From positions 558,001 to 622,000 of the forward strand of contig NZ_CP017946.1 of assembly GCF_003952665.1 (NCBI RefSeq): DNA of 64,000 bases, in the 5' to 3' direction. This document shows positions 44,087 through 52,593 of this stretch, one piece after another. The notes under the pieces were generated by a model. The model was not told the origin of the DNA and did no database searches. It worked only from the letters and a program-made list of their open reading frames with translations. The position numbers were made by a program, and so were the translations under genes. Each line of letters starts with the position of its first letter. Position 1 is the first letter of the stretch. This stretch comes from Bosea sp. Tri-49. Lineage in GTDB: Bacteria; Pseudomonadota; Alphaproteobacteria; Rhizobiales; Beijerinckiaceae.

Positions 44087-45691
44087 ATGACCGTGCCATG
44101 GTGGCAGAGCGGCGTGATCTACCAGATCTACCCGCGCTCGTTCCAGGACACCGACGGCGACGGGATCGGCGACCTCAAGGGCATCACGCGGCGGCTGGGC
44201 TACCTCGCCGAGCTCGGCGTCGATGCGATCTGGATATCGCCGATCTATCCCTCGCCGATGGCCGATTTCGGCTACGACGTCTCCGATTATTGCAACGTCG
44301 ATCCACGCTTCGGCACGCTCGCCGATTTCGACGATCTGCTGGTGCAGGCCCATGCGTGCGGGCTCAAGGTCCTGCTCGATTTCGTGCCGAACCATACCTC
44401 CGACCAGCATCCCTGGTTCGTGGAGAGCCGCTCCTCGCGCAGTAATCCGAAACGGGACTGGTATCTCTGGCGCGATCCTGCCCCCGGGGGCGGGCCGCCG
44501 AACAACTGGATCAGCGATTTCGGGGGACCCGCCTGGGAATGGGACGAAGCCAGTGGCCAGTACTACTACCACGCCTTCCTGAAGCAGCAGCCGGACCTCA
44601 ATTGGCGCAATCCGGCGGTGCGGGCGGCGATGCACGATGTGTTGCGCTTCTGGTTCGATCGCGGCGTCGACGGCTTCCGCATCGACGTGCTCTGGCACCT
44701 GGTCAAAGCCGCCGACTTCCCCGACAACCCGCCGAACCCGGCCTATCGGCCTGCGCTCGACGACAAGGACCGGTTGATCCAGCTGCATTCGACCGACCAG
44801 CCCGAGGTCCATGGCATCGCGGCAGACATGCGCACGCTCGCGGACGGGTATGGCGCGGTGGGGCAAGGCGAGCGCCTGCTGATCGGGGAGATCTACCTGC
44901 CGGTCGAGCGGTTGATGCGTTATTACGGTGGGGACAGGGCAGGCGTGCACCTGCCCTTCAATTTCCAGCTGATCGAGGCGCCCTGGCAGGCGCGCTCGCT
45001 GGCCGCGCTCATCGCCGCTTACGAGGTGGCGCTGCCGCCCGGCGGCTGGCCGAACTGGGTGCTCGGCAATCATGACCGCCCGCGCGTCGCGAGCAGACTA
45101 GGGGAAAGCCAGGCCCGGGTCGCGGCGATGCTGCTGCTGACGCTGCGGGGCACGCCCACCCTCTATTATGGCGACGAACTCGGCCTGAGCGACGTGCCGA
45201 TCCTGCCCGATCAGGTCCAGGATCCGCGCGAGCTGCGCCAGCCGGGAAAGGGCCTCGGGCGCGATCCGGTCCGCACGCCGATGCCGTGGGGTGACAGTGC
45301 GCATGCCGGCTTCAGCACGGCTCGGCCCTGGCTGCCGCTCAACGCCGACTGGCCGGCGCGCAACGTAGCACGACAGCTGGCCGAACCAGGCTCGGTACTG
45401 GCGCTGCATCGCCGACTGCTCGCGGCCCGGCGCGCCCATCCCGCCCTGGCGATCGGCGATTTCGCGCTGCTGGAGGCCGAGGGCGACGTACTTGCCTATG
45501 AGCGGCGGCATGGTGCGGACCGGCTGATCGTGGCGCTCAATCTCGGGGCGCGGCCGCAGCACCTCGCCCTGCCGGAATGGGCGCATGATTGCCGCCCCCT
45601 CCTGTCTACGCTCGCCGATGTAACGCCGGTGCAGGGCGGCGTATTGCTGCTGCAGCCCAACGAGGGCGTGATCCTGACGCTCGCCGACTGA
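44087..45691 (+). CDS. GH13 alpha-amylase family glycosidase (alpha-glucosidase/oligo-1,6-glucosidase-like)
   Basis: The protein has 534 residues. The four GH13 motifs are present: DFVPNHTS (98-105), GFRIDVLW with nucleophile D200, LIGEIYLP with acid/base E268, and VLGNHDRPR with H329-D330. The start WWQSGVIYQIYPRSFQDTDG matches alpha-glucosidases and trehalose-related enzymes. No signal peptide is seen, so it is cytoplasmic. It probably hydrolyses or transfers alpha-glucosyl units of an imported or stored oligosaccharide. The GT4 gene follows after 20 bp. Confidence 0.9.
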   Translation: MTVPWWQSGVIYQIYPRSFQDTDGDGIGDLKGITRRLGYLAELGVDAIWISPIYPSPMADFGYDVSDYCNVDPRFGTLADFDDLLVQAHACGLKVLLDFVPNHTSDQHPWFVESRSSRSNPKRDWYLWRDPAPGGGPPNNWISDFGGPAWEWDEASGQYYYHAFLKQQPDLNWRNPAVRAAMHDVLRFWFDRGVDGFRIDVLWHLVKAADFPDNPPNPAYRPALDDKDRLIQLHSTDQPEVHGIAADMRTLADGYGAVGQGERLLIGEIYLPVERLMRYYGGDRAGVHLPFNFQLIEAPWQARSLAALIAAYEVALPPGGWPNWVLGNHDRPRVASRLGESQARVAAMLLLTLRGTPTLYYGDELGLSDVPILPDQVQDPRELRQPGKGLGRDPVRTPMPWGDSAHAGFSTARPWLPLNADWPARNVARQLAEPGSVLALHRRLLAARRAHPALAIGDFALLEAEGDVLAYERRHGADRLIVALNLGARPQHLALPEWAHDCRPLLSTLADVTPVQGGVLLLQPNEGVILTLAD

Positions 45692-45711
45692 CCACACGGA
45701 GGGACGAACGC

Positions 45712-46719
45712 TTGCGCATCGCCATGCTGGCGCCGATCTCCTGGCGCACGCCGCCGCGCCATTACGGCCCATGGGAGCTGGTGACGAGCCTGCTGACCGA
45801 GGCGCTGGTGGCGCGGGGCGTCGACATCACCCTGTTCGCCACCCGGGACAGCCATACGGCGGGCACCCTGGCTGGCGTCTGCCCGGCGCCCTATTCCGAG
45901 GATCCGACGATCGACGCCAAGGTCTGGGAGCTGCTGCACGTCGCCCATGTCTTCGAGCGCGCCGGCGAGTTCGATCTCATCCACAACCAGGCCGATTTCG
46001 TGCCGCTCGCCTTCTCGCGCCTGGTCGACACGCCCGTGGTGACGACGATCCATGGCTTTTCCTCGCCACGTATCCTGCCGGCCTTCAAGGCCTATGAGGA
46101 CAAGGTCCACTATGTTGCAATCAGCGCCGCCGACCGGCACCCAGATCTGCGCTATGCGGCGACGATCCACCACGGCATCCGGATCGAGGATTTCCCGTTC
46201 GATCCGATCGGGAGCGACGACCTGCTCTTCTTCGGCCGCATCCACCCCGACAAGGGCGCGGCCGAGGCGATCGCCGCCGCGCGCGGAGCCGGGCGGCGGC
46301 TGATCATGGCCGGCATCGTCCAGGACCGCGGCTATCACGACGCTCAGGTCGCCCCCGCGCTCGCCGGCGCGAGTGTCGTCTATCTCGGCCCCGTCGGCGG
46401 CAGCGCCCGCACGCATGCGCTCGGCTCGGCGAAGGCGCTGCTTCATCTGATCAACTTTGAGGAGCCGTTCGGATTGTCAGTCGTCGAGGCGCTTGCGTGC
46501 GGAACGCCCGTCATCGCGTCCCGGCGCGGCTCGATGCCGGAGCTGATCGAGCACGGCGTGACCGGATTCCTGGTCGACAGCACCGAGGAGGCCGTGGCTG
46601 CGATCGCGCGCCTCTCCGAGATCGACCGTGCCGCCTGCCGGGCAGCAGTCGCAGCGCGCTTCACCGTCGACCGCATGGCCGATCGTTATCTCGCGCTGTA
46701 TCGGTCGGTCCTCGGTTGA
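45712..46719 (+). CDS. GT4 family glycosyltransferase
   Basis: The protein has 335 residues with a TTG start at 45712 (GGAGGG upstream, spacing 8). It begins RIAMLAPISWRTPPRHYGPW and carries the GT4 C-domain motif INFEEPFGLSVVEALACGTPVIA with the paired glutamates. It is cytoplasmic and uses a nucleotide sugar. Similar proteins add the first or last sugar of small glycans. It ends the glycan cluster. Confidence 0.88.
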   Translation: MRIAMLAPISWRTPPRHYGPWELVTSLLTEALVARGVDITLFATRDSHTAGTLAGVCPAPYSEDPTIDAKVWELLHVAHVFERAGEFDLIHNQADFVPLAFSRLVDTPVVTTIHGFSSPRILPAFKAYEDKVHYVAISAADRHPDLRYAATIHHGIRIEDFPFDPIGSDDLLFFGRIHPDKGAAEAIAAARGAGRRLIMAGIVQDRGYHDAQVAPALAGASVVYLGPVGGSARTHALGSAKALLHLINFEEPFGLSVVEALACGTPVIASRRGSMPELIEHGVTGFLVDSTEEAVAAIARLSEIDRAACRAAVAARFTVDRMADRYLALYRSVLG

Positions 46720-47041
46720 GGTTCTGGTTGTCGGCTTATCGGCTGTTGCCAATCTGACCCAACGGGCAGCCGCAAAAGAAACCGCGTGCGCTCTCCTCCG
46801 CCCTGGCCTAGGCTGCGCTTCTGCTTCGACATGACTTGCCTGGATCCGTTCCCAGGCAGCCGCGGCAGCTGCTAGCCGGCCGCGCTGCTCCGAGCACCTG
46901 CTCGCCTCTCCCTGCGTGACATCTGCGCCTGCAACCACGCATGCGCATTGCGATGGGCGACTGCCCCGCGAAGCGCCCAGCCCCGGCCGGTACGACCCGA
47001 GAGATCGCGCTCCGCGATCTCCGAACAAGGACTAGAACGGC
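46720..47041. other. 322-bp non-coding gap
   Basis: No gene or RNA was recognised. Short palindromic GC-rich segments occur (for example around 46850-46880) without a T-run. Confidence 0.35.
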
Positions 47042-47173
47042 ATGTCAAAAGGCGAACGACGCGGGAACCGCGAGTCCAAGAAGCCGAAGCAGGAAAAGCC
47101 CAAAGCTGCAGCGCTTGCTCCCACCAGTCTTGTCGCTGCAATCGCGAAGGCTCCGGCTTCAAAGAGGAAATAG
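47042..47173 (+). CDS. Small lysine-rich protein (43 aa) of rhizobial type
   Basis: The ATG at 47042 follows AAGGA. The peptide starts MSKGERRGNRESKKPKQEKP, a pattern I recognise from many short conserved proteins of Rhizobiales with no known role. It is very basic and probably unstructured, possibly nucleic-acid binding. The stop TAG is at 47171-47173. Confidence 0.7.
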   Translation: MSKGERRGNRESKKPKQEKPKAAALAPTSLVAAIAKAPASKRK

Positions 47174-47248
47174 CGTTTTGTGCTTTTCGGCAGCGGTTCC
47201 CTGGGACCAGGCGCATGCTGCGAGCTTCGGCCAACCGACAGGACAGTG

Positions 47249-47440
47249 ATGATCCGCTTCAGGACAATCGAGCCGAAACCGGCCGCAAACACCAATAAGC
47301 CAGCCATTGCCCCGCAAACGGCAGCCGCGCCGGCCAAGCCGGCGCCAGCGGACGACGATGGGAAGATCGGAAGGCAACGGCCATGGGACCCGGAGAAACC
47401 CGCCGGTCCATCGTCGACGGAAAAGCCCGAGCACGACTAG
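47249..47440 (+). CDS. Small proline/alanine-rich protein (63 aa)
   Basis: The ATG at 47249 has AGGA 4-5 nt upstream. The peptide is low in complexity (PAANTNKPAIAPQTAAAPAK). Its stop overlaps the convergent DUF1488 gene. It may be a real small gene or chance. Confidence 0.35.
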   Translation: MIRFRTIEPKPAANTNKPAIAPQTAAAPAKPAPADDDGKIGRQRPWDPEKPAGPSSTEKPEHD

Positions 47441-47700
47441 AAGTCGGAAGCCGTCAAGCGGTGGTAGCCCTGGCGCTTGCGGGAATAAGCGGCCCCGGCG
47501 GCCTTCTGAATGGTGGCAAGATGCCCATCATACGCTCTCAGGGTCGACGCTTCGTCCGGACCGGCTGAAGCGTCGATGCCGTGCAGCGCTGCAAACTCGA
47601 CCTCGAATGCGATCTCCAGAGCGGAATCCGAGCCCCAGAAACAGACGCAGTTCCGCGCGACGTCATATCGTCGGATCGGATTGGGGAAGTGGAGGCTCAT
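47437..47700 (-). CDS. DUF1488 family protein
   Basis: The protein has 87 residues. SLHFPNPIRRYDVARNCVCFWG, EIAFEVEFAALHGI and the C-terminal YSRKRQGYHRLTASDF match DUF1488, a small alphaproteobacterial family without known function. The start ATG is at 47700. Confidence 0.8.
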   Translation of the reverse strand: MSLHFPNPIRRYDVARNCVCFWGSDSALEIAFEVEFAALHGIDASAGPDEASTLRAYDGHLATIQKAAGAAYSRKRQGYHRLTASDF

Positions 47701-47837
47701 GAGATCATCCTCGAAGGGGGCTGATCGAATTCAGGCATATCGTCGGTACGCTGCGATCTTTGTCGTGCGACGCTGAGAACGCACTTCGCGCGACAAGAAA
47801 CCGCCTGGTCTCAGTGCCGCGCGACTGGCGAGCAGTC

Positions 47838-48191
47838 TCAGGTTTTCGGAATGCCGAGAGCTGCCGCGCAAGCCTTGGCTACATCCGAATCGGGCGATGA
47901 GCTGCCCGGCATCGTCGCCCATCCGCCCTTGGCGATGAAATCACCCTGTTGCCAGGAGCTGATCTTCTTGAGTTCGACGAGCTGTTCGGTCGCATTGTTC
48001 TGCTGCTGGAACCTCACCACGCAGATCGGCGAGAGAGCCGCGACAAGGGCGGTATTCGAGCGTGCCTTGGCTTCTCGTTCCGCTGTGCCCTGCGTCACCC
48101 AGCCGCCCCAGGTGAACCCGATGACGGCGAGTGCAACCGCTCCGCCGACGGCGCCCCAGGCGGCCGGCTTCAGTGCTGCTGGAATTTTCAT
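47838..48191 (-). CDS. Small membrane-anchored hypothetical protein (117 aa)
   Basis: The ATG at 48191 gives KIPAALKPAAWGAVGGAVALAVI, a single membrane segment. The periplasmic-side remainder is KARSNTALVAALSPICVVRFQQQ (in two halves) and LVELKKISSWQQGDFIAKGGWATMPG. This pattern is conserved in many Rhizobiales proteins of unknown function. An upstream in-frame ATG at 48239 is less likely. Confidence 0.7.
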   Translation of the reverse strand: MKIPAALKPAAWGAVGGAVALAVIGFTWGGWVTQGTAEREAKARSNTALVAALSPICVVRFQQQNNATEQLVELKKISSWQQGDFIAKGGWATMPGSSSPDSDVAKACAAALGIPKT

Positions 48192-48549
48192 GATGTCGGA
48201 CTTTCCGAACCGGAAGAAATCTTCCGTAAAGTACGATAACATATTCCAGATGAGAGGGGCGGCTATATTTTAATCGGATTCAATTTCTCCATCGCCAAAG
48301 TCCGAATCCAGGAAATCGAAGGAGTTGTGGTTTTTTACTTTGCGCCAGATATCAGCTCAATCCGGCGCTCTGGCTTATGACGTGCGCCGGCCGAGACGCA
48401 CCGCTTAAACCAGACAGCCCGAAAGCTGACATTCCGAGCGTCAGCAAAGGGCCAACTCCGGAAGTGCTCCCTCATGACTAACGTGTTCTTTTTCCTCGTT
48501 TCCCTTACAATTTCCTCGATCTTTATTGGCGCTTTCGAAAGGGGACGAG
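48192..48549. other. 358-bp lower-GC gap with repeat copy
   Basis: No gene was found. It holds a copy of the GC(G/T)GACAT... repeat at 48430-48451 related to the cluster at 20239-20383. The base composition drops here and stays low to about 49330. Confidence 0.4.
48430..48451. repeat. Relative of the 20239-20383 repeats
   Basis: GCTGACATTC followed by CGAGCGTCAGC gives GCTGAC/GTCAGC inverted arms and the shared GACATTC core. It is adjacent to the low-GC gene at 48550. Confidence 0.4.
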
Positions 48550-49101
48550 ATGAAAAAGAGCCGCGTCAGCCCGATGGAGCTCCAGCCTGTCACCGCAAAA
48601 TCTCATCGCACGAAGTCGCCGCCACGATCGAACGCGCGCCGAACCATGACGCCAAGGGACATCGAACAGATTGTGGAACTCATTCGAACTTGGCCATCTG
48701 AGCTGCTTACTTGGGAACTTGTTCGCAATAGGGTGGCTCGAGAAATCCAGGGTATGCGAGCGCTATCGACCAAACGAGGGAGCGATGCGGTGGGATGGTC
48801 CCGCCAAGCGCTCTCAAATCGCGATCTCATTATGCAGGCTTTTAGTGTGCGTCGCGACGAGCTCCGTTTGGAAAGAGATCGTGTTAAGCGAAACCCACAT
48901 CGCAATCGCGATCCAGAGGCCGTAACTCTCCGCCGCGAGCGAGACGGACTTCGGAACAAGATTCATGAGCTCGAGGCCAAGTTGGCCGCTTATGAAGAAC
49001 GACACCAGACGTTGCTCTATAATTTAGCACTCGGTGCTACGAGAGAGAGCGAGCTGCTCTACTCCTTGGCCTCTAAGATCGACCGGTTGGGAAGGGATTA
49101 G
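48550..49101 (+). CDS. Unrecognised helical/coiled-coil protein (183 aa) in lower-GC DNA
   Basis: The ATG at 48550 follows AAAGGGG. The N-terminal half is basic. The middle (SELLTWELVRNRVAREIQGM, GWSRQALSNRDLIMQAFSVR) could hold a helix-turn-helix, and about residues 110-155 are a heptad-type coiled coil (RRERDGLRNKIHELEAKLAA). Codon use is more AT-rich than elsewhere, suggesting acquisition by transfer. Small proteins of this kind accompany site-specific recombinases in mobile elements, but no recombinase is present here. I do not recognise a function. Confidence 0.6.
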   Translation: MKKSRVSPMELQPVTAKSHRTKSPPRSNARRTMTPRDIEQIVELIRTWPSELLTWELVRNRVAREIQGMRALSTKRGSDAVGWSRQALSNRDLIMQAFSVRRDELRLERDRVKRNPHRNRDPEAVTLRRERDGLRNKIHELEAKLAAYEERHQTLLYNLALGATRESELLYSLASKIDRLGRD

Positions 49102-49157
49102 TTATTTCCACAATTGCGCTCGGATTCGCTTTTTTACGCCTGAGATGATCTGGTCCC

Positions 49158-49229
49158 GGAGTTGACCACAATGATAGCCCGGCTACGGCGCTATTGAAGG
49201 CGCGCCGGGCTATCACTGTGTTCAACTCC
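49158..49229. repeat. 72-bp imperfect inverted repeat (26-bp arms, two mismatches)
   Basis: Arms at 49158-49183 and 49204-49229 pair with 24 of 26 positions, centred on GATAGCCCGGC/GCCGGGCTATC and extending to GGAGTTGA/TCAACTCC. The loop is 20 nt. It lies 56 bp downstream of the coiled-coil gene. No T-run follows. It could be a miniature element or a large hairpin for mRNA end protection. Confidence 0.7.
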
Positions 49230-49376
49230 TGATCATTGCGGATGGGCAACACCGTTCTTGTCATATTATCAATCATGAACGACAAATAAGCGAATATTTT
49301 CAGAGTCTTATGCAATTCAGTGGCAATCGTTATCCATCTCAACGCTTCTGAGCGCTACGATTTCGAGGCCCACTTC

Positions 49377-49403
49377 GGCCGGCTCTTCGGGGCCGGCCTT
49401 TTT
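49377..49403 (+). terminator. Strong intrinsic terminator with TTCG tetraloop
   Basis: GGCCGGCTC (49377-49385), loop TTCG, GGGCCGGCC (49390-49398) and TTTTT (49399-49403) form a 9-bp stem (one G-T pair) with the stable C(TTCG)G closing. It points along the plus strand and ends 12 bp before the convergent trmJ-type stop. Confidence 0.85.
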
Positions 49404-49414
49404 CATGGGACCTT

Positions 49415-50218
49415 TCAGTCGCCGCGCGGGTTCTTGCGCGGAGCGGGTGGCCCTTCGGCCAGTGACTTGAACACGCCGCGCAAGGTGCGGGCTTCCTGCT
49501 CGGTCATATCCAGCCGGTGCAGGATGTCGCGCAGATTGGCGGTCATGACCGGCTTCTTGCCGGGCGGAAAGAAGCCGCAGCGCTCGAGCTCGCGTTCGAG
49601 ATAGTCGAACATCGAGAGGACCGTGGCGCGGCTTGCCGGCGGGGAGGGGTTGTTCTCGCGGAAGGGCGGCTCGCCGCCGCTGGCCTTGAGCCATTCATAG
49701 CCGCAGAGCAGCACCGCCTGCGCCAGGTTGAGCGAGGCGAAGGCGGGGTTGACCGGGAAGGTCAGGATCGCGTCGGCGAAGCTGATCTCCTCATTGGTCA
49801 GGCCGATGCGCTCGCGGCCGAACAGAATGCCGACGCGCTCGTCCGAGGCGATGCGTTCGCTGAGGTTCGGCATGGCCTCGGCCGGGGTGAAGACGCGCTT
49901 CATCTGGCCGCGCTCGCGCGCCGTCGTCGCCAGCACATGGTTAAGGTCGGCGATAGCCGCGGCAGCGTCAGGAAAGAGCCGGGCATTGTCGAGGATATGG
50001 GTGGCGCCGGAAGCGGCAGCGGTCGCGCCCTTCTTGAGCCCGCCGCCGCTCGGCCAGCCATCGCGCGGTGCGACGAGCCGCAGCTCGGACAGGCCGAAAT
50101 TCGCCATGGCGCGGGCGCACATGCCGATATTCTCGGCGAGCTGCGGTTCGACGAGGATGACGATCGGGGCTTGTCCCGCGATGGACGGGCGGGTGCGGTC
50201 GGTGCCGGAACCGGTCAT
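49415..50218 (-). CDS. trmJ: SpoU/TrmH-class RNA methyltransferase, TrmJ-like
   Basis: The protein has 267 residues from the ATG at 50218 (the frame is open upstream, but the family core starts here). The SPOUT knot is shown by IVILVEPQLAENIGMCARAMANFGL, GILFGRERIGLTNEE and FPVNPAFASLNLAQAV. A C-terminal helical part (FDYLERELERCGFF) is TrmJ-type. The enzyme 2'-O-methylates position 32 of tRNAs. A general SpoU methyltransferase is the fallback. Confidence 0.88.
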   Translation of the reverse strand: MTGSGTDRTRPSIAGQAPIVILVEPQLAENIGMCARAMANFGLSELRLVAPRDGWPSGGGLKKGATAAASGATHILDNARLFPDAAAAIADLNHVLATTARERGQMKRVFTPAEAMPNLSERIASDERVGILFGRERIGLTNEEISFADAILTFPVNPAFASLNLAQAVLLCGYEWLKASGGEPPFRENNPSPPASRATVLSMFDYLERELERCGFFPPGKKPVMTANLRDILHRLDMTEQEARTLRGVFKSLAEGPPAPRKNPRGD

Positions 50219-50291
50219 GAGAAGGCTGCTTCCTGAAAGAGGGCGCAGCCATGCGCCGGCTCCGCTGCTCCCGTCAACCGCCTCGTCGAGC

Positions 50292-52475
50292 TCAGGCGCG
50301 GCGGCGCTCGTGCCTGAGATCGACGACATGACCAGCCTGGCCACCCTCATGCGTCCTGAAGGCCGCGACCAGCGCGTTCAGCCGCTCGATCTGCTGCCCC
50401 AGCGCCGTGGCCGACGCGGCGCTCTGCTCGGCGAGCGCGGCGTTCGCCTGGGTCATCTCGTCCATATGGGCGATGGTCTGGCTCATCTCGTCGATGCCGC
50501 TGGCCTGCTCGGACGAGGCCGAGGAGACCTCGGTGACCGTCGTCGCGACGCGCTGCGAGGCTTCGACGATCTGGCCGAGTACGGTGCCGGCTGAACGCAC
50601 CAGCTCGACGCCGTCACCAACCTGCGTGTTCGAAGCCTTGATCAGCGCCGAGATGCTCTTGGCCGCTTCGCTGGAACGCTGGGCGAGCGTGCGCACTTCC
50701 GAGGCGACGACGGCAAAGCCTCTGCCGGCATCGCCGGCGCGTGCCGCTTCGACGGCGGCATTTAAGGCTAGCAGATTGGTCTGGAAGGCGATCTCGTCGA
50801 TGACCGAGGTGATATCGGAGATCTTGTGCGAGGCTTCCTCGATGCGGCTCATCGCCTGGACGGCATCGTCGACGATGGCGCCACCCTTGCGGGCGATGCC
50901 GCTCGCCTCGTGCGAGAGCTTGGCTGCCTGGCGCGAGGCGTCGGCCGCAGCCTTGACCGAGGCGGCGAGCTCTTCGGTCGTCGCGGCGCTCTCCTCTAGG
51001 GAGGAGGCCTGCTCCTCGGTGCGTTTCGAGAGATCGTCGGCGCCGCTGGTGATCTCGCGGCCGGCGGTCGCGACCTCGACGGAGGTCGCCTTGATCGCAT
51101 CGACAGTGGCGGCGAGGCGCTCGATCGCCGTGTTGAAATCCTGCTTCAGCGTCTCGTAGTCGTGCGCGACGGCATCCTCGATCCGCACGGTGAGATCGCC
51201 CTGCGAGAGACGGGCGAGCGCCTCGGCCAGCAGGCCGACGACCTCGCGCTGCTCGGCGAGCAGGGAGCCCTGCGCAGCGGCGGCTTCCTCGCGCTGCCTC
51301 GTAATGGTGAGGTTCTGGCGTTCGGCCTCGGCACGACCTTCGCTCGTCTCCGCCTCCAGCCGCTGCACAGAGAGGCCGTTCTCCTTGAAGACCTGCACGG
51401 CCTGCGCCATCTGGCCGATCTCGTCGCGGCGCGACAGGCCGGCGACGGCGACCTCGTAATCGCCGTTCGCGAGCCTGAGCATGGCGTCACGCAGGCGGCG
51501 CAAGGGCAGGGCGGTGGTGCGGCCGACGATGAAGGCGGCGATCAGGCCGAGCACGAGCGCGGCCACGATCGTTCCGAGGATGATCGCCTGGGTGCGGGCC
51601 TGCGCTTCGGCGAGGCGGGCGCCGGCCTGGGCCTCCTCGGCGGCGAGCCGGGTTTCGAGCTCCTGCAGCGGCGGGGCGATCAGGTCGAACTCGCCGGAGA
51701 GTTTTTCACCGGCGAGCATGAAATCCTTCTCGGCCTTGGTCCAGGCGGGCACGATCTCGGCATAGGCCGTGAAAGCCGGGCCGATCTCGGCCTTGGCCTC
51801 GGCAGGGATGCCCTGGCGGCCGAGCGCGCGCTCGAAGCGGCCTTGCTCGACCTCCCATTGCCCGAGCAGGCTTTCGTCGAGGGAGAGGCGATAGGCGGCG
51901 TCGATCCGGCGCAGTGCCGCAAAAATGCCGGGGAGCCGGGCGAGGTCGGGCGAATCTGCCCCCATGCTGTGGGAGCGCACCTTGGTTTCCAGGGCTTCGG
52001 CAGCGTCTTCCAGCCTGGCGGCGAGGCCTTCCGGAGCGGCGGCGCGCAGGCCGAGCTGCATCGCGCCGATCGCGGTGAAGTCGGCTTCGATTGCCTTCAT
52101 GGGCGCTTCGAGCGCGGCGATGCTGTCGCGAACGCGGTCGGCTCCGGCGGCGCTGCCGAGACGTGCGATCGCCTGCTTCAGAGATTCAAGGCCGGTGCCG
52201 AAGTCCTTGAGATCAGTGGCCTCTTGGCGGAAACGGACATCGCGGCTCAACGCTTTCAGTGCGAAGCTCGCGGCCCGGACCTCGCGTGAGCGGGCGGCGA
52301 GCGCAGAGTAAGCTTTGGAGTCCTCGAAGGCGGCAGTGAGTTGACCGCTGCCGGTCCAGGAGGCGGCGCCGATCAGGACGAGGCCGAGGACAAAGACGAC
52401 GCTGACCAGCGCGATCCTGAGCTGGATCGTCAGGCGCGATGCGGCCGAGCGTGAACTTGCGGTAGACAACGCCAT
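50292..52475 (-). CDS. Methyl-accepting chemotaxis protein
   Basis: The protein has 727 residues from the ATG at 52475. TM1 is at about residues 20-42, a helical periplasmic domain follows, and TM2 ([20 protein letters not shown]) is at about 315-335. A HAMP region comes next ([21 protein letters not shown]), then the signalling coiled coil with the hairpin tip [22 protein letters not shown]. No C-terminal CheR pentapeptide is present. The ligand is unknown. It is directly upstream on the same strand of trmJ, and another chemoreceptor gene precedes it. Confidence 0.92.
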   Translation of the reverse strand: MALSTASSRSAASRLTIQLRIALVSVVFVLGLVLIGAASWTGSGQLTAAFEDSKAYSALAARSREVRAASFALKALSRDVRFRQEATDLKDFGTGLESLKQAIARLGSAAGADRVRDSIAALEAPMKAIEADFTAIGAMQLGLRAAAPEGLAARLEDAAEALETKVRSHSMGADSPDLARLPGIFAALRRIDAAYRLSLDESLLGQWEVEQGRFERALGRQGIPAEAKAEIGPAFTAYAEIVPAWTKAEKDFMLAGEKLSGEFDLIAPPLQELETRLAAEEAQAGARLAEAQARTQAIILGTIVAALVLGLIAAFIVGRTTALPLRRLRDAMLRLANGDYEVAVAGLSRRDEIGQMAQAVQVFKENGLSVQRLEAETSEGRAEAERQNLTITRQREEAAAAQGSLLAEQREVVGLLAEALARLSQGDLTVRIEDAVAHDYETLKQDFNTAIERLAATVDAIKATSVEVATAGREITSGADDLSKRTEEQASSLEESAATTEELAASVKAAADASRQAAKLSHEASGIARKGGAIVDDAVQAMSRIEEASHKISDITSVIDEIAFQTNLLALNAAVEAARAGDAGRGFAVVASEVRTLAQRSSEAAKSISALIKASNTQVGDGVELVRSAGTVLGQIVEASQRVATTVTEVSSASSEQASGIDEMSQTIAHMDEMTQANAALAEQSAASATALGQQIERLNALVAAFRTHEGGQAGHVVDLRHERRRA

Positions 52476-52593
52476 AGCCCTCTCACCTGCCGGGATCGGG
52501 CGAAAGCATGGCAAGTCATGCTTAAGGTTCCGCTAAACGCAGAGCGGGCGCAGCCGAAGCCGCGCCCGCTTTTGTCAGCGACGTCGATGCGCC

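Noticed and set aside
47760..47796. Hairpin TTGTCGTGCG/CGCGCGACAA as a terminator
   Set aside because: No T-run follows on either strand, and one arm has a G-T pair; function not supportable.
48474..48701. 75-codon plus-strand frame with a hydrophobic start
   Set aside because: It overlaps the better supported gene at 48550 in another frame and its second half is composition-driven.
49158..49229. Integron attC site
   Set aside because: The order of GTT- and AAC-containing ends is the reverse of an attC site and one core position does not fit; no integrase is present.
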